DNA of 64,000 bases from Halomonas eurihalina (GCF_008274785.1 NZ_VTPU01000007.1:1-64000); one strand, 5' to 3'; counted from the stretch's first letter, positions 9,331-17,932 are shown. Notes: a model not told the origin generated them from the sequence alone. Program-made: numbers and translations.

Positions 9331-10266
9331 TTACCCGCGTACCGGATGACGCTCGGCCCAGTGCCGAGCGATATCCACCCGCCGTGTGACCCAGACGCGG
9401 TCGTGCGCCTCGATGTGATCGAGGAAACGCTGCAGGGCGCGGAAGCGGCCGGGTCGTCCGATCAGGCGGCAATGCAGCCCTACCGAGAGCATCTTCGGCG
9501 TTTCCTCGCCCTCGGCATAGAGAACGTCGAAGGCATCGCGCAGGTAGGTGAAGAAGTGATCGGCGGTATTGAAGCCCTGGGGCGCGGCGAAGCGCATGTC
9601 GTTGCTGTCCAGGGTGTAGGGCACCACCAGGTGATCGTGCTCGCGGCCCTGGCTGTCGGCCTCACGCGTCCAGAATGGCAGGTCGTCGCCATAATAGTCA
9701 CTGTCGTAGAGGAAGCTGCCCTCGTCGAGCACCAGGCGACGGGTGTTGGGACTGTCGCGGCCGGTGTACCAGCCCAACGGCGTCTCACCATACAGCGACT
9801 GGAAGATCTCGATCGCCTTGCGCATGTGCTCGCGCTCGATATGCTCGGGCATTTTCTGGTAATGGATCCAGCGATAGCCATGACAGGCGATCTCGTGCCC
9901 CAGCTCCTTGAAGGCATGCGCCACTTCGGGATTGCGTTCCAGGGCCATGGCCACGCCAAAGACGGTCAACGGCAGGCCGCGTCGCTCGAACTCGCGCAGT
10001 ACCCGCCAGACACCCGCTCGGGAACCATACTCGTAGATCGATTCCATGCTCAGGTGGCGGTCCGGGTAAGAATCCGCACCGATGATCTCGGACAGGAACT
10101 GCTCCGAGCCGCTGTCGCCGTGCAGCACACAGTTCTCGCCGCCTTCCTCATAGTTGAGCACGAACTGGACGGCGATGCGTGCCCGGCCCGGCCAGTCGGC
10201 ATGAGGAGGAGTGCGGCCATAGCCGATCAGATCACGGGGATAGTCGCGTCGAGTCGATGATGTCAT
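9331..10266 (-). CDS. puuE: Allantoinase, PuuE type (polysaccharide-deacetylase fold)
   Basis: This 311-aa protein hydrolyses allantoin to allantoate. It belongs to the NodB-like PuuE group rather than the amidohydrolase AllB group. Diagnostic segments are RDLIGYG near the start, FVLNYEEGGE, YEYGSRAGVWR, GHEIACHGYRW with its metal-site histidine, and LGWYTGRDSPNTRRL. The N-terminus MTSSTRRDYPRDL fits PuuE well. A TGTATACA box lies about 94 bp upstream of the start. It is divergent from the allantoin racemase gene, so one control region would set both steps of allantoin entry. Confidence 0.95.
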   Translation of the reverse strand: MTSSTRRDYPRDLIGYGRTPPHADWPGRARIAVQFVLNYEEGGENCVLHGDSGSEQFLSEIIGADSYPDRHLSMESIYEYGSRAGVWRVLREFERRGLPLTVFGVAMALERNPEVAHAFKELGHEIACHGYRWIHYQKMPEHIEREHMRKAIEIFQSLYGETPLGWYTGRDSPNTRRLVLDEGSFLYDSDYYGDDLPFWTREADSQGREHDHLVVPYTLDSNDMRFAAPQGFNTADHFFTYLRDAFDVLYAEGEETPKMLSVGLHCRLIGRPGRFRALQRFLDHIEAHDRVWVTRRVDIARHWAERHPVRG

Positions 10267-10357
10267 GACGAAGCTTCCTTCTTGTTCTCACGGCGCTCGT
10301 GTTGCGGTCAGGTGTCATGGGGCGTGGCGCATGGCAGACGCATTTTGAGCGACAATA

Positions 10358-10369
10358 TATGTATACAAT
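10358..10369. promoter_or_regulatory. Candidate GntR operator near puuE
   Basis: TGTATACA at 10360-10367 lies in an AT-rich stretch about 94 bp before the puuE start, where it could overlap the puuE promoter. Confidence 0.55.
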
Positions 10370-10483
10370 AAGATACTAGAATGTACCCATCTTGGATGCA
10401 AGTCCCAACTCCCGGGCAATATCGTCGGAGTCGCGCCTGACCAAAGCCCATCTTATGTTGGTGATTGCATGTTCAGGCTCGGC

Positions 10484-10497
10484 TTTTGTATACAAAA
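10484..10497. promoter_or_regulatory. Candidate GntR operator, the longest perfect copy
   Basis: TTTTGTATACAAAA is a perfect 14-bp palindrome in the middle of the puuE-hpxA gap. It is the best example of the motif in the window. Confidence 0.6.
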
Positions 10498-10681
10498 AAT
10501 CAAGTCTTGTACCTGATCCCCACCGTTCACCGGTCGACACGTCTCGCATCAATGTGCTTCACCAGCGATCATGACCCATGGCAGCCGCTACGCGGGTGGA
10601 ATCGTCCATGGCAGGACAAAAAGGTATACAGTTGACTCGGCGCAAACTTCACCCAGGAAAAGGAGCTAACTGGATACTTAA

Positions 10682-10691
10682 ATGTATACAT
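10682..10691. promoter_or_regulatory. Candidate GntR operator between puuE and hpxA
   Basis: ATGTATACAT is a perfect 10-bp palindrome about 170 bp upstream of the allantoin racemase start. Confidence 0.55.
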
Positions 10692-10807
10692 ATACTGGAG
10701 ACAATTATTGATTGCGCATGCAACTGTAACTACCTGTTTAGCAGAGGAAAAAAGCGTCTTTCATCGAACTGAAAAACCTCTTGCCTTCAACATCGTTCAC
10801 TTCTATT

Positions 10808-10817
10808 TTGTGTACAA
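10808..10817. promoter_or_regulatory. Candidate GntR operator close to hpxA
   Basis: TTGTGTACAA differs by one base from TTGTATACAA. It sits about 42 bp before the hpxA start, a usual repressor position. Confidence 0.5.
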
Positions 10818-10858
10818 CACCGCCAAGCATTGTTCACAAAAATAATTCGGGAGCCGTC

Positions 10859-11599
10859 ATGCGCCTCAATGTCATCAACCCCAACACGACTCGCGGCATG
10901 ACCGACACCATCGCCGCCGCCGCACGGCGCATCGCCGCGCCGGATACCCACGTCATGGCGACTCAGCCGGCACATGGCCCGGTGTCCATCGAGAGCCACT
11001 TCGATGAGGCCATCAGCGCCGTGGGCGTGCTGGAGGAAGTGGCCAACGGCGACCGAGAGGGCGCGGATGCCCATGTCATCGCCTGTTTCGGCGATCCCGG
11101 ACTGCTGGCGGCACGCGAAGTGACACGCGCACCGGTGATCGGTATCGCCGAGGCCGCCTTCCATATGGCGACCCTGATCAGCACGCGGTTTTCGGTCGTC
11201 ACCACCCTGGGGCGCACCGGAATCATTGCCGAACACCTGCTCGAGCAGTACGGCTTTCGCCATCACTGCCGCCGGGTGCGCGCCGCCGAGATTCCCGTTC
11301 TCGATCTCGAGGACGATGGCGACGCCGCCTTGAAGCGCATCATCGAAGAGTGCCGACGGGCACGCGACGAGGACGGTATCGGCGCCATCGTGCTGGGATG
11401 CGGCGGCATGGCCGATCTCACCGACGAGATCGCCGAGGCGGTCGGCCTGCCGGTGGTCGAAGGCGTGACCGCCGCCGTCAAACTGGCCGAGGCACTGGTC
11501 GGCCTGGGACTCGGCACCAGCAAGCATGGCGATCTTGCCTTTCCCCGACCCAAGGCTTTCGTCGGCCGTTTCGAGCATCTGTCCGGCACCACTAAATAG
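10859..11599 (+). CDS. hpxA: Allantoin racemase (Asp/Glu/hydantoin racemase family)
   Basis: This 246-aa protein interconverts (R)- and (S)-allantoin so that PuuE can use both. It starts MRLNVINPNTTRGMTDTIA, the standard HpxA/hydantoin racemase opening. Acid/base cysteine regions appear as IACFGDPGL near residue 80 and IVLGCGGMADL near residue 180. VVEGVTAAVKLAEAL near the end is also typical. The start follows GGGAG, and in-frame codons farther upstream lie in the operator region. An NCS1 permease gene follows on the same strand, so uptake and racemisation are probably co-expressed. Hydantoin racemase is the alternative, but the context favours allantoin. Confidence 0.9.
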   Translation: MRLNVINPNTTRGMTDTIAAAARRIAAPDTHVMATQPAHGPVSIESHFDEAISAVGVLEEVANGDREGADAHVIACFGDPGLLAAREVTRAPVIGIAEAAFHMATLISTRFSVVTTLGRTGIIAEHLLEQYGFRHHCRRVRAAEIPVLDLEDDGDAALKRIIEECRRARDEDGIGAIVLGCGGMADLTDEIAEAVGLPVVEGVTAAVKLAEALVGLGLGTSKHGDLAFPRPKAFVGRFEHLSGTTK

Positions 11600-11717
11600 A
11601 AATAGCCAGACTCACCCCTCCTGACATCGCGCCAGGACACATACCGCAAGCCCCCCGATTTCCCAGCGGAAACGGGTAACAACGACAATCATTGAACCAC
11701 TTGCGAGGTCATCCACC

Positions 11718-13106
11718 ATGGCACCTTCCCCTACAGGCGCCCCGAAGGGCGCCAAGGCCGCTATCGATTCCACGGCACCGCCCACACTCGAATCAGGCAC
11801 CAAATCGGCAGGCAACGAATCCCTGGCGCCCCAGAAGACACGCATCATGGGGCGTACCTCCTACCTGCTGGCCTGGTTCGGCGGCTGCGTATCGATCGGC
11901 ACCTTCACCATGGGCTCCAGCGTCGTCGGGAGCCTCAACCTGATCCAGGCGACCCTGGCCATCGCCATCGGCTGCTTCGTGATCGGCCTCGCCCTGGCCC
12001 TGAACGGTGCCCCGGGCTACAAATACGGCATTCCCTTCATGGTCCAGGCGCGCAGCGCCTTCGGCTTTTCCGGCACTCGCTTGCCCGGGCTGGTGCGTGC
12101 TGTGCCGGCCATCGTCTGGTACGGCTTCCAGAGCTGGATCGGCGCTGGCGCCCTGAACATGGTCTCGGCGACCCTGTTCGGTTTCGACAACCTGATCTTT
12201 TTCTTCATCACCTTCCAGTTGCTGCAGATCGCCCTCTCGGTGCTGGGCTTTCAGGGCATCAAGTGGCTGGAGAACATCGGCAGCGCTTTCATCCTGTGTT
12301 CGTTGGTCTATATGTTCTACAGCACGATTCAGCGCTACGGCGACGAGCTCTCCGCCAGCATGCTGACCATGGACGGCTCCTGGGGCATGCCCTTCTGGGG
12401 CGCCACCATGCTGTTCCTGGGGATCTACAGCACCATGATGCTCAATGTCAGCGACTATTCCCGCGAACATAAGGAAGGTACCGGGCCGGGCCTGCTGACC
12501 ACGATCTACGCTATGTCGATCCTGCCCTGCACGATGTTCATGGGGCTGATCGGCTACATGGTCTCCGAAGCGACTGGCGTGGCGGATCCGGTCAAGGTCT
12601 TCGCCAATGCCGTGGACAACACCCCGCTGCTGATGACCACCCTGTTGTTCATCGCCTTCGCCCAGGTCACCACCAATGTGCTCAACAATGTGGTACCGCC
12701 GACCTATGTGCTGATGGATACCTTCAAGCTGAAGTTTCGCACCGCGACCGTGATCGTCGGTCTGCTGGCCTTCGCCACCTTCCCCTGGGAGCTGGTCAAG
12801 GATGAATCCGCCGCCGGCCTGCAGATGTTCGTGCAGACCTATTCGGCCTTTCTCGGTCCGATCTTCGCGGTGCTGGTGGTGGATTACTACCTGATACGCC
12901 GCCGCACCCTGGATCTCGGCAAGCTGTACGACGAGAACGGCCCCTACCGCGGCGTCAACGTCGCCGCCCTGGTGGCCACTGCAGTGGGCGTGATCGCCGC
13001 CTTCAGCATATCCACCGTGTCCTGGTACGCCAGTCTGATCCCGGCGGGCCTGACCTATTATCTGCTGATGAACTATTGGGCGCCCTGCCAACGCTTTCGC
13101 GACTGA
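11718..13106 (+). CDS. NCS1 nucleobase/allantoin permease, first of a tandem pair
   Basis: This 462-aa protein has about 12 membrane segments of the nucleobase:cation symporter-1 family, typical features being TSYLLAWFGGCVSIGTF, GYKYGIPFMVQARSAFG and IVWYGFQSWIGAGALN. A polar tail of about 45 residues precedes the first segment. It should import a purine, allantoin or a related base with Na+ or H+. It follows hpxA by 118 bp and shares about the same length and topology, but not close sequence, with the next gene. The substrate cannot be fixed from sequence. Confidence 0.85.
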   Translation: MAPSPTGAPKGAKAAIDSTAPPTLESGTKSAGNESLAPQKTRIMGRTSYLLAWFGGCVSIGTFTMGSSVVGSLNLIQATLAIAIGCFVIGLALALNGAPGYKYGIPFMVQARSAFGFSGTRLPGLVRAVPAIVWYGFQSWIGAGALNMVSATLFGFDNLIFFFITFQLLQIALSVLGFQGIKWLENIGSAFILCSLVYMFYSTIQRYGDELSASMLTMDGSWGMPFWGATMLFLGIYSTMMLNVSDYSREHKEGTGPGLLTTIYAMSILPCTMFMGLIGYMVSEATGVADPVKVFANAVDNTPLLMTTLLFIAFAQVTTNVLNNVVPPTYVLMDTFKLKFRTATVIVGLLAFATFPWELVKDESAAGLQMFVQTYSAFLGPIFAVLVVDYYLIRRRTLDLGKLYDENGPYRGVNVAALVATAVGVIAAFSISTVSWYASLIPAGLTYYLLMNYWAPCQRFRD

Positions 13107-13120
13107 GCCTTGCGATAACG

Positions 13121-13150
13121 TGAGAGCCCTTCCCAACGGGAGGGCTCTCA
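13121..13150. terminator. Hairpin between the two NCS1 permease genes
   Basis: TGAGAGCCCT and AGGGCTCTCA form a stem extended by CCC/GGG with one bulged T and the loop AAC. It lies 14 bp after the first permease stop. It may attenuate transcription into the second permease or protect the upstream mRNA. Confidence 0.6.
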
Positions 13151-13180
13151 TTGCCCCACAAGACGAAAAGGCAACGTTTC

Positions 13181-14629
13181 ATGACGGACCAAGAACTGGA
13201 TATCCAGCACCGCGATCCACGCCTGTACAATGACGATCTCGCACCGATCAAGTCCGAACGACGCACCTGGGGCTGGTTCGAGATCTTCAATGTCTGGTCG
13301 AACGACATCCAGAGTCTGTTCGGTTATACGCTGGCGGCCTCGCTGTTCATTTCCTATGGCCTTAATGGCTGGGCGGTCATGGCAGCCATCGTGCTCGCCG
13401 GCTTCGTGGTGATGGTGCTGGTCAACCTGACCGGCAAGCCAAGCGTCAAGTACGGCATCCCCTTCCCAGTGATGATCCGCGCCAGCATGGGCGTCCATGG
13501 CGCCAATTTCCCGGCCATGCTGCGCGCCATCATCGGCATTTTCTGGTACGGCGTGCAGACCTATTTCGCTTCTACCGCGGTGTCGCTGCTGCTCACCTCG
13601 CTGTTCGGCGACCCCGGCGGCCAGTGGCTCGGCATGACGGCCCTGGACTGGCTGTCCTTCGTGATCGTCTGGTGCTTCCAGATCGCCCTGTTCTGGCAGG
13701 GCATCGAGCGTATCAAGCACTTCCTCAACTGGGCGGGCCCGCTGGTCTACGTGGTGATGGTCGCTCTGATGATCATCGTCTGGCTCAAGGCCGGCAGCGA
13801 TCTCTTGCCGGCTGTCAGCACCATCTTCAGCGGCGCCAGCGACTACGAGGGCAATGCCTTGACCGCCTTCATGGCGATCACCGGCACCATGATCGCCTAC
13901 TTCGCCGCGGTGGTGATCAACTTCGGCGACTTCACCCGCTTCGTGAAGAGCGAGCGCGAGATGAAACTCGGCAACCTGCTGGGCCTGCCGCTCAACGTCG
14001 CCTTCTTCTCTTTCATCGCCCTGATCATCACGGCCGGCACCCTGGCATTGTTCGGCGAGACGCTGACCAATCCGTCGGACATCATCGATCGCGTCGATTC
14101 ACTGCCGTTGACCATTGTCGCCGCCATCACTTTCTTTGCCGCCACCGTGGGCATCAATCTGGTCGCCAACTTCATCCCGCCGGCCTATGACCTGGCCAAC
14201 CTCTTTCCACGCCGCATCAGCTTTCGCATTGGCGGCTTGATCACCGCCGTGATCGCCTTCTTCGTCGGTGCCCTGTGGATGTCGGTCATCAGCAAGATCG
14301 GCATTGCCGGCTTCGTCAACGCCCTGGGCGCGGTGGTAGCACCCTTCTATGGCATCATCGTGGTCGACTACTACCTGCTGAAGCGCCAGCGGCTGAACAT
14401 TCAGGATGTCTTCTCCACCGATCCAGACGGTGCCTATCACTACGTCAAGGGCTGGAACCGTCGTGCCCTGGTGGCCTTCGCCCTGGCCGCGCTGTTTTCG
14501 GTGTCATCGGTCTGGGTACCGGCGCTTGAGGCACTGGGTGGCTACGCCTGGCTGATCGGCGCCGCCTTGGGTGGGCTCTTTCATTATTTGCTGATGCGGG
14601 GGCAGCACCAGCCCGTCACCGCCGGCTGA
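13181..14629 (+). CDS. NCS1 nucleobase/allantoin permease, second of a tandem pair
   Basis: This 482-aa NCS1 symporter opens with LYNDDLAPIKSERRTWGWFE and NVWSNDIQSLFGY, the arrangement seen in PucI/uracil/allantoin-type members. It also has GKPSVKYGIPFPVMIRASMG, GIFWYGVQTYFAS and VNFGDFTRF. It ends with VVDYYLLKRQRLNIQDVF before the last two membrane segments. The start MTDQELDI follows a weak AAAGG; the alternative TTG 30 bp upstream abuts the hairpin and is less likely. Allantoin or uracil is the most likely substrate by family, and context favours allantoin. Confidence 0.85.
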   Translation: MTDQELDIQHRDPRLYNDDLAPIKSERRTWGWFEIFNVWSNDIQSLFGYTLAASLFISYGLNGWAVMAAIVLAGFVVMVLVNLTGKPSVKYGIPFPVMIRASMGVHGANFPAMLRAIIGIFWYGVQTYFASTAVSLLLTSLFGDPGGQWLGMTALDWLSFVIVWCFQIALFWQGIERIKHFLNWAGPLVYVVMVALMIIVWLKAGSDLLPAVSTIFSGASDYEGNALTAFMAITGTMIAYFAAVVINFGDFTRFVKSEREMKLGNLLGLPLNVAFFSFIALIITAGTLALFGETLTNPSDIIDRVDSLPLTIVAAITFFAATVGINLVANFIPPAYDLANLFPRRISFRIGGLITAVIAFFVGALWMSVISKIGIAGFVNALGAVVAPFYGIIVVDYYLLKRQRLNIQDVFSTDPDGAYHYVKGWNRRALVAFALAALFSVSSVWVPALEALGGYAWLIGAALGGLFHYLLMRGQHQPVTAG

Positions 14630-14671
14630 CGGCCGGATACGCGAAACGCAGAGCAGGAGGCAGGACGCCGT

Positions 14672-15412
14672 TCAGGCAGAGAAGATGCGATACAAGTCGG
14701 GCGTTTCCTCTTCCTCCTCATGAATGGAGAGGGACGCCTCGATGGCTTTCAGGTGGCGGCTCATGAACGCCTGGGCACGTTCGCCATTGCCCTGTTCGAG
14801 AAAGCTCAGCAGGTCTTCATGATCGTGGGATTCACAACCCAGGTGGCCGGCGTTGCCATAGACGGCGAGAATCAGTGAGGAGCGCGAGCAGAGTCGCTCG
14901 ACAAAATCCGCCAGGGTGGCATTGCCCGACAGCCGCGCCAGCCGACCATGAAAGGCGGCGGAAAGCTTGATGGCGGCACTCTGTTCGCCGCCCTTGAGCG
15001 CCTCGCGCTCGCGACGCGCCATGTCACGCAATTCCTCGGCCGCCTCCGGCGTCATGCGCCGCGCGATTTCCGGCATCAGGCCGCATTCGATCATCTGGCG
15101 GGCATCGAAGACATCCTTGGCCTCGTCGGCGGTAGGCCGCGTGACACTCGCGCCCCGCCGGGGCGTCAGCGTCACCAGTTGCTCCAGGGCGAGACGCTGC
15201 AGGATCTTGCGGATGCCGGTGCGGCTGACGCCGAACACTTCGGACAAGGCGTCCTCGCGCAGCCGGGCACCGGGTTTCAGACGGTGCTCGATGATGGCAT
15301 CGCTGATGGCGTGATAAATCGTCTCGTGACGTTCGGGGCCATCCCCGTTCTTGCCAGGACGACCCACCCTTTCATTGGTCTTGTGCTCGGTTGCGGCCCG
15401 ACGCTGGTTCAT
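14672..15412 (-). CDS. GntR-family (FCD) regulator, candidate master regulator of the purine island
   Basis: This 246-aa FadR-type regulator has an N-terminal winged helix with the recognition region SEVFGVSRTGIRKILQRLA, followed by the wing TPRRGASVTRP. The C-terminal FCD ligand domain carries metal-site histidines in AAFHGRLARL, SHDHEDLLSF and SRHLKAIEASL. The start MNQRRAA follows GGGAG at a longish spacing. An alternative ATG 39 bp upstream directly abuts a TGTATAC box. That box at its own promoter, plus copies at gcl, puuE, hpxA and uraH/uraD, points to autoregulation and a purine/ureide regulon. The ligand is unknown; an allantoin-pathway intermediate is a guess. Confidence 0.88.
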   Translation of the reverse strand: MNQRRAATEHKTNERVGRPGKNGDGPERHETIYHAISDAIIEHRLKPGARLREDALSEVFGVSRTGIRKILQRLALEQLVTLTPRRGASVTRPTADEAKDVFDARQMIECGLMPEIARRMTPEAAEELRDMARREREALKGGEQSAAIKLSAAFHGRLARLSGNATLADFVERLCSRSSLILAVYGNAGHLGCESHDHEDLLSFLEQGNGERAQAFMSRHLKAIEASLSIHEEEEETPDLYRIFSA

Positions 15413-15450
15413 GGATCGCTCATCTCCCTGCAAACCCGATACGCCGCTCA

Positions 15451-15459
15451 TTGTATACG
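15451..15459. promoter_or_regulatory. Candidate autoregulatory operator of the GntR gene
   Basis: TTGTATACG matches the purine-operator core in 8 of 9 positions. It sits 39-47 bp before the chosen GntR start. Confidence 0.5.
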
Positions 15460-15480
15460 CATTCCTGTCATCGACACGAC

Positions 15481-15508
15481 CGCCGCCCGCCGAAATCGGC
15501 GGGCGGCG
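15481..15508. terminator. GC-rich hairpin downstream of puuD
   Basis: CGCCGCCCGCCGA (15481-15493) and TCGGCGGGCGGCG (15496-15508) form a perfect 13-bp inverted repeat 29 bp past the puuD stop. There is no T-run. It separates puuD transcription from the GntR promoter. Confidence 0.55.
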
Positions 15509-15536
15509 AGTCAGTGCGTAGCCGGTCGTAGCCGGT

Positions 15537-16799
15537 TCAGGGCGACCAGTTGGCGATCTCGCTACGCTCCTCGTCGGTCATCTCGGTGACGTTGCCCAGC
15601 GGCATGTAGCCACTCGCCACCACTTGCTTGATCTGTCCAACCTGGCGCAACACCTGCTCGGGCGTTTCCAGCACCACGCCGGCCGGCGCTGCCGCGAAGC
15701 CGTCATAGGTCGGACTTTCAGCATGGCACTGGGCGCAGCGGTCGATGACGATCTGTTCGGCGTGCCCGGCCGACTCGGCACTGGAAGCCGCCACCTGCTC
15801 GCCCGACTCGGCCTCCGGGGCAGCACTGGCCTCGGCGGAGGCGGTCGTGGCATCGCCGCCATCGCTGCTGCTGGCCGGCGCGCCGATCCACACCGCCACC
15901 AGGATCAGGACGACCCCGGCGGCCGGATAGGCCGGCTTGATCTGACCGGCGTGCATCAGCACGAAGAACTGGCGGATCAAGGCCCCGGCAAAGATGAACA
16001 ACGTCATGATCACCCAGGCCAGGTCATGGGAGTACGCGAAGGAGTAGTGGTTGCTGATCATCAGCAATACCACCGGCAGCGTGAAGTAGGTGTTGTGCAC
16101 CGAGCGCTGCTTGCCCCGCTTGCCGTCCAGCGGATTCGGCGTCTCGCCGGCCTTCATTGCCTTCACCATGCGGCGCTGGCCGGGGATGATCCAGAAGAAG
16201 ACGTTCGCCGACATGGCGGTGGCCATGACCGCGCCGGTCAACAGGAAGGCGGCCCGGCCGGAGAAGATCTGGGTGCTCAGATAGGCGACCACCACCATCA
16301 TCACGGCCACGGCGAGACTCAAGATGCCATCGCGATCCATGTTGGGGCTGATGCGCTTGCACAGCTCGTTATAGACCACCCAGCCACCGAGCAGGAACAG
16401 CAGCGCCACCACATTCGCCTGCCAGCCGCTCAGATTGGCAGCCCACGCCCAGTCGCTGCCGGGATTGACCAGATAGAAGCTCGGATTGACCATGTACAAC
16501 AGCACGAACAACCCGAAGCCGGAAAGCCAGGTGGCGTAGGACTTCCAGAACGACCAGTGCAGATCCTCGGGCAGCTTTGCCGGGGCACTGGCGTACTTCT
16601 GGTTATGGTAGAAGCCACCACCGTGCACGGCCCACATCTCGCCGAACACGCCCTTGCGCTTGTCCTCGTCCGCCTTGGGAGGACGCAGGCTGTTGTCCAG
16701 CATCACGAAATAGATCGACTCGCCGATCCAGGCAATGGCGGCGATCACATGCAGCCACCTCAACAGGAGGTTGGCGAAATCCAGTAAATAGGCTTCCAT
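15537..16799 (-). CDS. puuD: Urate hydroxylase PuuD (membrane urate oxidase with C-terminal cytochrome c domain)
   Basis: This 420-aa protein oxidises urate to 5-hydroxyisourate and passes electrons to the respiratory chain. About eight membrane segments come first, beginning LLRWLHVIAAIAWIGESIYF and MWAVHGGGFYHNQKY, which are typical of PuuD. An Ala/Ser/Glu-rich linker (about 305-345) leads to a periplasmic heme domain with CAQCH at 355-359 and the likely methionine ligand in GYMPLGN near 399. It follows uraH by 51 bp on the same strand, so the first two urate-opening steps are co-transcribed. It replaces soluble cofactor-free uricase, which is absent. Confidence 0.95.
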   Translation of the reverse strand: MEAYLLDFANLLLRWLHVIAAIAWIGESIYFVMLDNSLRPPKADEDKRKGVFGEMWAVHGGGFYHNQKYASAPAKLPEDLHWSFWKSYATWLSGFGLFVLLYMVNPSFYLVNPGSDWAWAANLSGWQANVVALLFLLGGWVVYNELCKRISPNMDRDGILSLAVAVMMVVVAYLSTQIFSGRAAFLLTGAVMATAMSANVFFWIIPGQRRMVKAMKAGETPNPLDGKRGKQRSVHNTYFTLPVVLLMISNHYSFAYSHDLAWVIMTLFIFAGALIRQFFVLMHAGQIKPAYPAAGVVLILVAVWIGAPASSSDGGDATTASAEASAAPEAESGEQVAASSAESAGHAEQIVIDRCAQCHAESPTYDGFAAAPAGVVLETPEQVLRQVGQIKQVVASGYMPLGNVTEMTDEERSEIANWSP

Positions 16800-16850
16800 C
16801 GGTCAGGCCTCGTTGGAATTATGCGGTTGTTGTCTTGGTTAACGCTTCCC

Positions 16851-17204
16851 TCAGCTGCCCCGATAGGTGGAGTAGCTGTAGGGCGACAGCAGCAGCGGCA
16901 CATGATAATGCTGGGACGCATCGGCCACTCCGAAGCGCAGCGGAATCACGTCCAGAAAACGCGGCGCATCGCCGGGCACACCCTGCCGATCCAGGTATTC
17001 GCCGGCATGGAAGACCAACTCGTATTCACCGACGCCGAAGGCCTCGCCTTCCAGGATCGGCGCATCGCAACGACCATCGTCATTGGTGACGACCTCGGTC
17101 AGCCGGGTGCGCTCGTCGCCTTCGAGGCGATAGACCTCGATGCGGATGCCCTTGCCCGGCAACCCCGATGATGTATCCAGCACATGTGTCGTCAGGTATC
17201 CCAT
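16851..17204 (-). CDS. uraH: 5-hydroxyisourate hydrolase (transthyretin-like)
   Basis: This 117-aa protein hydrolyses 5-hydroxyisourate to OHCU. It has the conserved N-terminal [14 protein letters not shown] with the catalytic histidine, a DDGRCDAP loop, [19 protein letters not shown] at the C-terminus, and the diagnostic terminal YRGS. It has no extra targeting domain. It starts with ATG after GGAG and is the first gene of a uraH-puuD unit. A TGTATACA box lies in the gap shared with the divergent uraD. Confidence 0.96.
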   Translation of the reverse strand: MGYLTTHVLDTSSGLPGKGIRIEVYRLEGDERTRLTEVVTNDDGRCDAPILEGEAFGVGEYELVFHAGEYLDRQGVPGDAPRFLDVIPLRFGVADASQHYHVPLLLSPYSYSTYRGS

Positions 17205-17340
17205 GTGTTTCTCCTCCAGTCGATGGAACCGTCGTACCTTGATTTGCCGGCATTCACCGCCGCTGGCGGCGCTGCGCTAACAGGCACACTACTTTGGAAG
17301 ACATTTTTAGTAGCAATGAGGGTACATTTCAAAACATTTT

Positions 17341-17350
17341 TTGTATACAG
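17341..17350. promoter_or_regulatory. Candidate GntR operator in the uraH/uraD divergent promoter
   Basis: TTGTATACAG follows a T-tract, 137 bp from the uraH start and 58 bp from the uraD start. It matches the boxes at gcl, puuE and hpxA. Confidence 0.6.
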
Positions 17351-17407
17351 TTTGTCGAGAAACGACAACGCGAACCGGATTTCCGACCCGCAAAGGAGAC
17401 TCCCGCC

Positions 17408-17932
17408 ATGAGTGACAAGTTGCTCTCTCCCCGCCCCAGCACGCTGGATCGGGCCGCCTTCATCGATCAGTATGGTGACATTTACGAGCACTCGCCCTGG
17501 GTGGCCGAACTGGCCTGGGAGCGCGGCCTGGGCGCCGCTCAGGACACGCCCGAAGGGCTCGCCGCCATCATGGGCGAGGTGCTCGCCTCGGCCGCTGCCG
17601 AGCACCAACTGGAAGTGATTCGCGCCCACCCCGACCTGGCCGGCAAGGCCGCGGTCGCCGGCGAGCTCACCGACGACTCCACCCGGGAGCAAGCCGGCGC
17701 CGGCCTCGACCAGTGCACGCCGGAAGAAATGGCCCGCTTCGAACGCCTGAACGAGGCCTACAAGGCCCAGTTCGGCTTTCCCTTCGTGATGGCCGTCAAG
17801 GGCAGTGACCGCCATGCCATTCTCGATGCCTTCGAGACACGCCTGAAGAACGATCTCGCCGAAGAGCGCCGCACCGCCATCGAGCAGATCAACCGTATCG
17901 CAGCCTTCCGTCTGCACGACCGCGTCGCCTGA
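17408..17932 (+). CDS. uraD: OHCU decarboxylase
   Basis: This 174-aa protein decarboxylates 2-oxo-4-hydroxy-4-carboxy-5-ureidoimidazoline to (S)-allantoin. It carries the catalytic-histidine motif VIRAHPDLAGKAA near residue 75, the EQAGAGLD segment and FPFVMAVKGSDRHAIL near 120, all typical of UraD. The start MSDKLLSP follows AAAGGAGA. It is divergent from uraH-puuD, completing urate-to-allantoin conversion around one operator. Confidence 0.95.
   Translation: MSDKLLSPRPSTLDRAAFIDQYGDIYEHSPWVAELAWERGLGAAQDTPEGLAAIMGEVLASAAAEHQLEVIRAHPDLAGKAAVAGELTDDSTREQAGAGLDQCTPEEMARFERLNEAYKAQFGFPFVMAVKGSDRHAILDAFETRLKNDLAEERRTAIEQINRIAAFRLHDRVA

Larger units (their letters stand above)
10267..10858. other. 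592-bp AT-rich control region between puuE and hpxA with several TGTATACA boxes
   Basis: No convincing gene is present; short frames here lack known domains. Four candidate operator boxes are listed separately. A weaker GGTATACA occurs at 10623-10630, and TTGTTCACAA at about 10830 is a degenerate variant. The number of boxes between two divergent ureide genes suggests cooperative or looped repression. Confidence 0.55.

Noticed and set aside
10392..10772. Two short plus-strand frames (60 and 64 codons) in the puuE-hpxA gap
   Set aside because: They lack domains and good ribosome sites, and they overlap the operator boxes. The gap reads as control DNA.
11600..11717. Possible riboswitch leader between hpxA and the first NCS1 permease
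   Set aside because: No recognisable conserved riboswitch core or paired elements were found. 118 bp is also an ordinary intergenic distance.
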